NCBI GenBank assembly: GCA_028277725.1
Contig: JANQFX010000007.1
Span: 1 to 64,000, forward strand
Direction of reading: 5' to 3'
DNA length: 64,000 bases
Source: Thiohalocapsa sp.
GTDB taxonomy: Bacteria; Pseudomonadota; Gammaproteobacteria; Chromatiales; Chromatiaceae
Part shown: positions 21,101 through 26,532 of the stretch, one piece after another
How positions within the stretch are numbered: position 1 is the stretch's first letter
Layout of the letters: the number at the start of each line of letters is the position of its first letter
The notes under the pieces: model-generated
The model's input: only the letters and a program-made list of their open reading frames with translations
Databases searched by the model: none
What the model was told of the DNA's origin: nothing
Position numbers and translations under genes: made by a program

Positions 21101-21589
21101 GAACCCTGGCACGTCCTCGGCGAGGAGGTCACCGCCCAGGGCACGGCGCGCTTCGTCGACAGCGCCGTGGAGCGTCTGCAGGTCAAGATGGACGGCATGC
21201 TCGGCGAGCGTTACGCGCTCACCTGTAACGGGCGCCGTGTGCCGCTGCGACCCACCGGTCGCAAGGGCGAGCACGTGGCCGGCATCCGCTTCAAGGCCTG
21301 GGCACCGCCGTCGGGCCTGCACCCGACCATCCCGCGGCACAACCCGCTGACCTTCGACCTCGTGGACCTGTGGAACAGGGCCAGCCTCGGGGGCTGCAGT
21401 TACTACGTCGATCACCCCGGCGGCCGCGCCGAAGAGCGCTTCCCCATCAACAGCTACGAGGCCGAGAGCCGACGCATCGCCCGCTTCCGCGTGCAGGGCC
21501 ACACCCCCGGCGACATCGACCCGCCGCCGGAGGAGCCGGCCGCGGATCACCCCTACACCCTGGACCTGCGCTGGACGCCCGGTTGCTGA
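18164..21589 (+). CDS. Transglutaminase-like / DUF2126 protein
   Basis: This 1141-residue protein starts with a bacterial transglutaminase N-domain and a papain-fold core, then a long DUF2126 region from about residue 290 to the end. The triad is complete: C180 in 'GKGSCRDTGW', H229 in 'DLHAWCEVY' and D245 in 'GLDPTSG'. DUF2126 resembles circularly arranged ATP-grasp/glutamine-synthetase-like modules that join amino or peptide groups, and these genes usually sit with alpha-E and ATP-grasp (DUF404/407) genes in a proposed peptide-ligation system. None of those partners is in the flanking 3 kb here. The true chemistry of the family is unknown to me. The ATG at 18164 begins the typical 'MSILVQINHKTEYRFDR' N-terminus. 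Confidence 0.9.
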   Translation: MSILVQINHKTEYRFDRLVNLAPHTVRLRPAAHCRTPIRSYSLRIEPDEHFINWQQDPFGNYLARLVFPEKTRKLSVEVDVVAEMVTINPFDFFVDEYAYDFPFQYDAQLAKELAPYLEVKAQGPLLKKWLSGIDRTPRETVYFLVDLNKRLNEDIGYVIRMEPGIQSCEQTLALGKGSCRDTGWLLVQILRQMGLAARFVSGYLVQLTPDIEALDGPSGPERDFTDLHAWCEVYVPGAGWIGLDPTSGLFAGEGHIPLACTPDPVSAAPITGATDKCEVGFYFHNRVKRIHEDPRVTKPYTEEQWAAIESLGHRVDAELEAGDVRLTLGGEPTFVSIDDMEGAEWNIAALGPTKKLLAEDLLFRLKRQFAPDGMLHIGQGKWYPGEQLPRWALGCYWRRDGEPVWTDESLFGNERDSDGNGPEEAERFIRTLAIKLGVEPDYAQQAHEDVFYYLWKEARLPVNVDPLDSKLKDPVERARIARVFSQGLERIVGYTLPLRWAGLTPGGRWASGRWALRDGTLFLIPGDSPMGFRLPLDALPYVPDAELDSHPERDPFEPVAPLHKRRDAPYDSKRDEIARRYGRITEPDQPREAFQEQGGRPDQMARRHGRAPLTEDYRQPLADQFALPDDYPAELVRTALCIEARQGRLYCFMPPLTHLEHWLDLVHCIEDTAAETGLKIIVEGYEPPKDARLQKLAVTPDPGVIEVNVHPASSWDELVRDTTILYEEARLTRLGTEKFMLDGRHTGTGGGNHVTLGGPTPADSPMLRRPDLVQSLLSYWQHHPSLSFLFSGTFIGPTSQAPRVDQARDDSLYELSIAFQQMPKGKAGEQAPWIVDRVLRNLLVDVTGNTHRTEFCIDKLYSPDSASGRQGLVEFRAFEMPPHARMSLAQMLLLRTLVARFWKEPYTRKPIRWGTELHDRFLLPHFVRQDFEDVICDIRRAGYPLDAEWFAPFFEFRFPHYGDMVAANGVRMELRGAIEPWHVLGEEVTAQGTARFVDSAVERLQVKMDGMLGERYALTCNGRRVPLRPTGRKGEHVAGIRFKAWAPPSGLHPTIPRHNPLTFDLVDLWNRASLGGCSYYVDHPGGRAEERFPINSYEAESRRIARFRVQGHTPGDIDPPPEEPAADHPYTLDLRWTPGC

Positions 21590-21853
21590 GCTGAGGTCAG
21601 CGAGCATCGCCGTTGCGTCACCACCAGACGCCGGTACGCAAGCACCCTCGTCTGAAGACCGGGTCTGGACCGCGGCCGGTGCCACGACAGGGCGAGATCG
21701 GGGCGAGATCAGGGTGAGATCAGGGCGGGGACGGTTCGGGCGCCACCTTGGCGCTGAGCCTTCCAGATTACCTGGTTGATCGGCTCAGCCGCCGACCATC
21801 CGTCGCAGCGGTTCCAGCTGCATTCGACACGACCCCAAGGGACGCTAGTCGAC

Positions 21854-21885
21854 CTCGAAAAAGGCCATCCTCGGCTTTTTTCGAG
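21854..21885. terminator. Hairpin with A and T tracts, likely bidirectional terminator
   Basis: CTCGAAAAAGGCC (21854-21866) and GGCTTTTTTCGAG (21873-21885) pair with one slip in the A/T run. The stem contains A5 on one side and T6 on the other, the form of a bidirectional rho-independent terminator. It is 265 bp after the DUF2126 stop codon. Confidence 0.5.
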
Positions 21886-21933
21886 CCACGAAGCGTCTTG
21901 TTCTGAGCATGGCGGGGCTTCCTGCCCGGCGCG

Positions 21934-21958
21934 GGTATCTCGAATAGTTCGAGATACC
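21934..21958. repeat. Perfect 11-bp inverted repeat, 3-nt loop
   Basis: GGTATCTCGAA (21934-21944) and TTCGAGATACC (21948-21958) are perfect arms around TAG. It could be an operator, a hairpin or part of a mobile element end; it lies 14 bp before the left dispersed repeat. No U-tract follows. Confidence 0.6.
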
Positions 21959-21971
21959 TGCTAGTACCGCC

Positions 21972-22116
21972 GCGCCAAAGTGTCGCAAACGACGCCAGCG
22001 CTAGCGGTTTCCGGATCGTTGTCGTTGTCGAAATCTCTATTGGACAGTCGATTACGACAACGACAAGGACAACGAGTCGAGCATGTTCGTGGAAATTCGG
22101 CGCTGCTGTACTAGGC
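21972..22116 (+). repeat. Dispersed imperfect repeat, left copy
   Basis: About 145 bp that align with 24592-24753. Shared blocks, in the same order, are GTCGCAAACGACG, CCGGATCGT, GCGATT/CGATTACGA-like runs, AACGAGTCGAGC and a GTACTAGG end. The middle is rich in GTCGTTGTCG and ACGACAACGACA runs. The two copies bracket the decayed sensor cluster in direct orientation. They look like members of a non-coding repeat family; they may have mediated insertion or deletion. The alignment was done by eye. Confidence 0.55.
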
Positions 22117-22229
22117 CGCGCGATGCCTCCCCGACGTTGGTCCGGTGCTTCGGTGATAGTCGCCTTGGGCCATGCGCTGGACTAATGTTACAAAGATGTG
22201 AACCTAGGATCTTGCCCACTGCCGATCCA

Positions 22230-22883
22230 ATGACCGAAGCGCTGCCCGTCCTGCCCGACAACGCCCAACGCTATCTGGAAGCCATCCTCGCCGGGGATCG
22301 GGCGACGGCATCTCGGGTCGCGCATCGGTTTGTCGATGACGGGGAATCGGTGATCCGACTCTACCAAGGGGTCATCCAGCCCGCGCTTTACAGAGTCGGG
22401 ACACTCTGGGAGCACAACCGAATCTCCGTTGCCGCCGAGCACCTGGCCACGGCCATCAGCGAGGGCGTGATGAACGAGTTCTTCGGCGAGATCATCTCAT
22501 CCACGCGCACCGGCATGACGGCGTTGATCGCCTCGGTGCAATACGAACTCCACCAGGTCGGCGCCAAGATGGTCAGCGACCTGTTCGAGATGCACGGCTG
22601 GGACGCGCTCTACCTCGGGGCGGACACGCCGGTCGATGAGCTGCTGCGCATGGCCAGGGAGCGCCCCGCACACGTGATCGGCCTGTCCCTGTCGGTCTAC
22701 TTCCATCTGCCCGAGTTGGAAGGGATGCTCGATCGCATTCACACCGAGTACCCGGCCCTGCCGATCCTGATCGGGGGACAGGGCCTGATCCACGTCGGCG
22801 AGCGCATCGCCGCCGAACGCGACAGGGTCTTCTATTTCCCTGGCCTGACCGCGCTCGACCGCTACATCGCCGAATTCAACTGA
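22230..22883 (+). CDS. Cobalamin-binding (B12-binding domain) regulatory protein
   Basis: A 217-residue protein with an N-terminal helical B12-cap-like domain (about 1-90, with 'LWEHNRISVAAEHLAT') and a C-terminal Rossmann-like B12-binding domain. The lower-ligand motif appears as E-L-H108-Q-V-G, and the later 'GWDALYLGADTPVDELL' and 'ILIGGQGL' segments match cobalamin photoreceptor-type proteins (CarH, AerR/PpaA relatives). There is no MerR DNA-binding domain. It should bind a cobalamin and signal to a partner, possibly light- or redox-dependent. The next genes encode remnants of a kinase and a PAS-GGDEF protein, so it was probably the sensor of that pathway. The ATG at 22230 is favoured; the frame stays open further upstream. 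This is the only gene of the cluster that looks whole. Confidence 0.8.
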   Translation: MTEALPVLPDNAQRYLEAILAGDRATASRVAHRFVDDGESVIRLYQGVIQPALYRVGTLWEHNRISVAAEHLATAISEGVMNEFFGEIISSTRTGMTALIASVQYELHQVGAKMVSDLFEMHGWDALYLGADTPVDELLRMARERPAHVIGLSLSVYFHLPELEGMLDRIHTEYPALPILIGGQGLIHVGERIAAERDRVFYFPGLTALDRYIAEFN

Positions 22884-22980
22884 CTGCGGCCGAGAGCGAC
22901 GCGATGCCCGAGAACCCTGTCGGGAGGACTTCGACGCTTGGGCCGCGGACGAGGCCGAATTGCAACGCGGCCACCGGCGC

Positions 22981-23316
22981 ATGCTCGCCCGCAGCGACGT
23001 CGATAAGCTGGTCGGTCCTGACAACCGCAAGATGATGACCGACAACCACGCCAACCACGCCCGCTTCGTGACGGCCATCCTCGCGCGAATGGACTCGGAG
23101 CAACTGGTCGACACGGTACTCTGGGTCTTCGGTGCCTACCGGGCCCACGGCTTCCAGAAGACCTACTGGAGCGCCCAGCTCAACACCTGGGTCGAGGCCC
23201 TGCGCGCAGAGCTGAGCCCGGCGGCCTTCGCCGACGTCTACCCGCTCTACGACTGGTTCATCATCCACCAGCCGAGCTTCTTCGCGCTGACCGAAGACCA
23301 CGCCCCCGGCGCTTAA
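22981..23316 (+). CDS. Small helical partner of the B12 sensor; 5' end uncertain, possible frameshift
   Basis: The 111-residue reading from the ATG at 22981 is soluble and helical ('MMTDNHANHARFVTAILARMD'), with no domain I can name. Coding-like sequence in the same frame continues upstream to about 22927 (reading D-F-D-A-W-A-A-D-E-A-E-L), where no good start exists. An ATG at 22904 lies in another frame. A 1- or 2-nt frameshift near 22925 would join 'MPENPVGR' to this frame, so the gene may be broken. It sits between the B12-binding gene and the kinase remnant and was probably part of the same signalling unit, perhaps as a B12-protein binding partner. Function unknown. Confidence 0.5.
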   Translation: MLARSDVDKLVGPDNRKMMTDNHANHARFVTAILARMDSEQLVDTVLWVFGAYRAHGFQKTYWSAQLNTWVEALRAELSPAAFADVYPLYDWFIIHQPSFFALTEDHAPGA

Positions 23317-23338
23317 TCGCGGCCGCGCACGACGGTCG

Positions 23339-24151
23339 ATGCCGACACTCTGCGAGATCCTGAACACCCCAGTCGCGGTCGCGTTCGCGCAGTCCGGCAC
23401 CGCGATCGCGATCGGTCTATTTGCCGACGATGGCGCATTGATCACCGGCAATGCCGGGATCATCGCGTTGACCGGCGGCGAACGCCCGACGCAACCACGT
23501 AGCGACTACATGGTCAACCCGACCTTCGCCGCCGTCGCTGCCGCTCCTGGATCTCCGCTATTCGTGGGCCGCATGAACTTCTCCGACGCCGACCGCCGAC
23601 ATAACCGCGGGTTGCTAGGGCGGATCGAGCGGCTTCCCGAGGGCATCCTGGTCTGTGCCGAATACGACGCCCTGGAGCTCGACCGGCTGAACGCAGAGAT
23701 GGCGCATCTGTACCAACGCGCCAGCAACCTGCAGCGCGAGCTGATCAAGAAGAACCAGCAGCTCGAGAGCGCGCTGGCCGAACTGCGGCGCAAGGAGGCG
23801 ATGCTGATCCACGCCGAGAAGATGAACGCGATGGGCCAGCTCGTCGCCGGCGTCGCGCATGAGGTCAACAGCCCGCTCGGATTCGTTATCGGCAACCTGC
23901 GCAGCCTCGAGGAGGACGCCCGCGACTTGGACGCCGGCGGTCATCTGCGCATCGGTGCCGCCGTGCAGGACGAAGAGCACGTCGCCGTGACCATCGCCGA
24001 TACTGGCCCCGGCATCCCACCGGAGGTCCTGAGCCACATCTTCGATCCGTTCTTCACCACCAAGCCGGTCGGCAGCGGCACCGGGCTCGGGCTATCGATC
24101 GCACACGAGATCGTCGTCGATCGACATGGCGGCGAGCTTCAGCGTGCGTGA
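23339..24151 (+). pseudogene. Histidine kinase with internal deletion of the N-box
   Basis: The 270-residue reading has an N-terminal sensor-like domain (about 1-115), a coiled coil (about 120-160) and an H-box with H174 in 'GVAHEVNSPLGFVIGN'. About 25 residues later, near residue 200, it jumps straight into the beta strand before the G1 box ('[13 protein letters not shown]', then 'FDPFFTTKP', '[13 protein letters not shown]'). The dimerisation helix 2 and the N-box (NLL-NA--A) are missing, roughly 130 residues by comparison with related kinases. The C-terminus also stops early after 'HGGEL'. Without the N-box it should not bind ATP-Mg, so it is called a pseudogene; the frame stays open through the deletion. 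It follows the helical partner gene by 22 bp. Confidence 0.75.
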
Positions 24152-24551
24152 TGCCGGCGAGCGCAGCCACTTGCTGGCCGAGAACGAGCGGCTGATCGTC
24201 GCCCTGAAGCAGGCCAACCAGGAGCTGGAGGAACGGGTCGAGGCGCGCACACGTGAGCTGGCCGTCAGCGAGAGGCGTTGCCTTAGCATCGTCGAGGGCA
24301 CCAGAGACGCCGTCATGCTGCTCGATCCGAGCGGGATCATCGTCTCGGTCAACCCGGCCTTTGCCCGTGTCACCGGCTACAACGCCGACGAGTGCCTGGG
24401 GACACGACCTGGTTTTCTATCCTCGGGGCGCCATCCATCCGGCTTCTTCGCGCAGATCCTTCAGCTGACGCAAGCCGACGCGGTCATGTACGCGGTGAAG
24501 CGCAGCCGCAGGGGCCGCGCCGAGGGCGAGACGGTGCCGGAGACGCGGTAG
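24126..24551 (+). pseudogene. PAS-GGDEF remnant with deletion joining PAS to the GGDEF end
   Basis: The 141-residue reading has a coiled coil ('LLAENERLIVALKQANQEL', about 15-45) of the kind that follows a receiver domain in response regulators, then a PAS domain start ('SIVEGTRDAVMLLDPSGII', 'NPAFARVTGY'). At about residue 108 it jumps from PAS sequence to 'QADAVMYAVKRSRRGR', which matches the last helix of a GGDEF domain (ADxAMYxAK). The rest of PAS and nearly all of GGDEF, including the catalytic loop, are gone, and the receiver domain is missing at the front. It overlaps the kinase remnant by 26 bp. This reads as a diguanylate cyclase response regulator reduced by at least two deletions. 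Confidence 0.7.
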
Positions 24552-24591
24552 GGCGCCGACCTCGTGGAGGCCGCAGCCGGCTCGTCCTGCT

Positions 24592-24753
24592 GCGCCCAAG
24601 CGTCGCAAACGACGCGGACCGCAGCCTGCATCCGGATCGTGTTCGTCGTCCTGATCGAGTACCCGTCAAGCCCGCCGTCATGATGGCGATTGCGATCACG
24701 ATGTCGGCAACGAGTCGAGCGCGATTGCCGTACGTCGGCGTCGTCGTACTAGG
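24592..24753 (+). repeat. Dispersed imperfect repeat, right copy
   Basis: About 160 bp matching 21972-22116 in the same orientation. Its final GTACTAGGG block contains the stop codon (complement of CTA at 24749-24751) of the adaptor gene on the minus strand, so the repeat lies exactly at that gene's 3' end. Confidence 0.55.
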
Positions 24754-25936
24754 GCATGCCGTCCACCTGTTCGGCGGCGGGTTCGGGTGTGGCGATGGCG
24801 AGGCCTTCGTCGTCCACCCGTTGCACGAGTTCGCCTTCGCTGAGCCCGAGGAAGCCGCGGGTGATGATGCGCTCGCCGGGCTCGACGCCGTCGAGCAGTT
24901 CCACGCGGTCGGCGATGCGGACCCCGGCGTGCACGCCACGCCGCGCGGCCTTGCCATCGGTGTCGATGACCCAGGCGAACTGGCCATCGCGGTCCTGGCG
25001 CAGGGCGCGGAAGGGCACCAACAGCCGCTCGACTGCGGCGGTGGCGAGCTCAGCGCGGACGAACTGACCGGCGCGTGCGCCGTCGGGGATGTGTTCGAAG
25101 CGCAGCTCGACCCTGGCCTGGCGGTTGGCCTCGGTCAGCGTGGGGTGGATACGCAGGACCTCGGCGTCGTAGCGCTGGCCGCCGAGGGCGTCGATGCGGA
25201 TGCGGGCCGGGTCGGAGTTGGCGATGTGCGGCAGCACCAGTTCGGAGACGTAGACCTCCGCGACCAGGGACGCCGGGTCGGCCACCGTCAGCAGGTGGGT
25301 GTTGGTCTGCACCACGTCTCCGGGTTCGACGAATCGCTCGATGACGACGCCGTCGAAGGGGGCCTTGATGCGGGTCTGAGCCAGTCTGAGCTCCAGCAGG
25401 CGCAGGTCGGCCTCGGCCAGCGCGACAGCGGTGCGGGCCTGGGCGAGGTCGTCCTGGGAGGCGGCGTTGCGCTCGGCCAGGTCCTCGAAGCGCCGCAGGT
25501 CCAGGCGCTCCTGGGCGAGGATGGCGCGGGTCTTGTCCAGCTCGGCACGCAGGCGCTCATCGTCCAGTGCCACCAGCACCTGGCCGGCGCGAACCCGGTC
25601 GCTCTCGAAAACATCGACGGACTCGATGCGCCCCGACTCCTGGCTATGCAGCCGTGCGATGCGGCGCAGCTTGAGGGTGCCCGGACGCTCGTGGCGGGTG
25701 GAGACGGGCGCACGCTGGGCGACCATGCTGGTGACGAGGTGACCGCGGGGTTCGGGCTCCTTGGTCTCGGCACGGGTGGAGATGGCGGTGTCCGCGTCTT
25801 CGCCGCTGAGGCGCTCGCAGCCGCCGAGCAGCACTATCGCGGCCAGTCCGATCCCGAGTCCGACCCCGATCCCGATACGCCACGGTCCCGTGCGCCGCGA
25901 GGCGGTCGCTGCAGCGGTGGTTGCTCGGTGGCTCAC
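24749..25936 (-). CDS. RND/HlyD-type periplasmic adaptor lipoprotein without adjacent pump
   Basis: A 395-residue membrane-fusion protein. After a hydrophobic segment ('IGIGVGLGIGLAAIVLLGGC', lipobox-like 'LLGGC') come the lipoyl half ('GRIESVDVFESDRVRAGQVLVALDD'-type region), a coiled-coil hairpin (about 105-165), the second lipoyl half ('TRIKAPFDGVVIERFVEPGD') and a beta-barrel. The family serves RND pumps, often of the type where adaptor is followed by pump. No RND gene follows here: the stop codon lies inside a dispersed repeat next to the decayed sensor cluster. The GTG start at 25936 overlaps the TGA of the upstream S24-like gene, so these two are coupled. Confidence 0.85.
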   Translation of the reverse strand: MSHRATTAAATASRRTGPWRIGIGVGLGIGLAAIVLLGGCERLSGEDADTAISTRAETKEPEPRGHLVTSMVAQRAPVSTRHERPGTLKLRRIARLHSQESGRIESVDVFESDRVRAGQVLVALDDERLRAELDKTRAILAQERLDLRRFEDLAERNAASQDDLAQARTAVALAEADLRLLELRLAQTRIKAPFDGVVIERFVEPGDVVQTNTHLLTVADPASLVAEVYVSELVLPHIANSDPARIRIDALGGQRYDAEVLRIHPTLTEANRQARVELRFEHIPDGARAGQFVRAELATAAVERLLVPFRALRQDRDGQFAWVIDTDGKAARRGVHAGVRIADRVELLDGVEPGERIITRGFLGLSEGELVQRVDDEGLAIATPEPAAEQVDGMP

Positions 25937-26349
25937 TGGTGGGTGATGTCGATGGCCTCTGCGGCGGTGGCGGAAGCGGAACCGACGCTGGCCGGTTCGG
26001 CGTCGGCGTATTCGTAGTGCTTCACCTGCCGGCGGATGTTGCGCTGGATGATGACGCCGAGCACGGTCCATTCGAGCCCGGTGAGGTCGATGTCCGGGAA
26101 GCGCGCGTTCAGCGAGACCAGGGACTCTCGGCCCTGGGCATTGCGCTGGTATTGGCGGAACCAGCGCACGCCCTCGACCTCCGCGAACACGTACATGCCG
26201 TTGCTGCAGGACGCGGTCGGCTCAACGATGATGATGCTCCTGTCCGGGAATTCGGGCTCCATATCCGGCCCGAGCACCTGCAGCGCAAAGGGTTCTTGCA
26301 GGGCGCAGCCGCCGCCGTCGGGCATGGGTTGGTTCTGGTCGTTCGCCAT
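25933..26349 (-). CDS. S24/LexA-fold protein lacking the catalytic serine
   Basis: This 138-residue protein resembles the C-terminal peptidase-like domain of S24 (LexA/UmuD) proteins, with no DNA-binding domain. The normal active-site segment 'LGDSMEPEF' reads 'LGPDMEPEFPDRSIIIVEP' here, so the serine is replaced by aspartate, and the lysine region reads 'EGVRWFRQYQR' with arginine. It is therefore unlikely to cleave itself or others and may be a binding or chaperone-like relative. The short N-terminal region with 'CALQEPFALQVLG' is shared by a family of small standalone S24 proteins in gammaproteobacteria, as I recall. It overlaps the adaptor gene by 4 nt and is divergent from the Atm1-type exporter. 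Its role with an efflux adaptor is unclear. Confidence 0.72.
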   Translation of the reverse strand: MANDQNQPMPDGGGCALQEPFALQVLGPDMEPEFPDRSIIIVEPTASCSNGMYVFAEVEGVRWFRQYQRNAQGRESLVSLNARFPDIDLTGLEWTVLGVIIQRNIRRQVKHYEYADAEPASVGSASATAAEAIDITHQ

Positions 26350-26532
26350 GGTTCGTTATCCGCTCTAGCCAGGCTTCTGCAAATTGGGCTGCTCCGGCCC
26401 GCTCTCAATCGAGGCCCGAACGGCGAGCCGCGAGCCGCGCGGGGCGTCGCCCCGCGACGAAACTGGTTACCCTTGTTGTTTCGCCAGCCGCCCGAGCCCC
26501 GGTCCGCGCCAGCCATCTTCATAGCCGTCTCC

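Larger units (their letters stand above)
21590..22229. other. Repeat-rich intergenic region left of the sensor cluster
   Basis: This 640-bp stretch has no supported gene. It holds a terminator-like hairpin (21854-21885), a perfect 11-bp inverted repeat (21934-21958) and the left copy of a roughly 150-bp dispersed repeat (21972-22116). Near 21700-21730 a short GGGCGAGATC-type motif recurs three times. Base composition is less GC-rich than the surroundings. Confidence 0.5.

Noticed and set aside
21700..24760. CRISPR array or prophage edge in the repeat-rich region
   Set aside because: Repeats are two long imperfect copies, not short regular units with spacers, and no phage or integrase genes are present.
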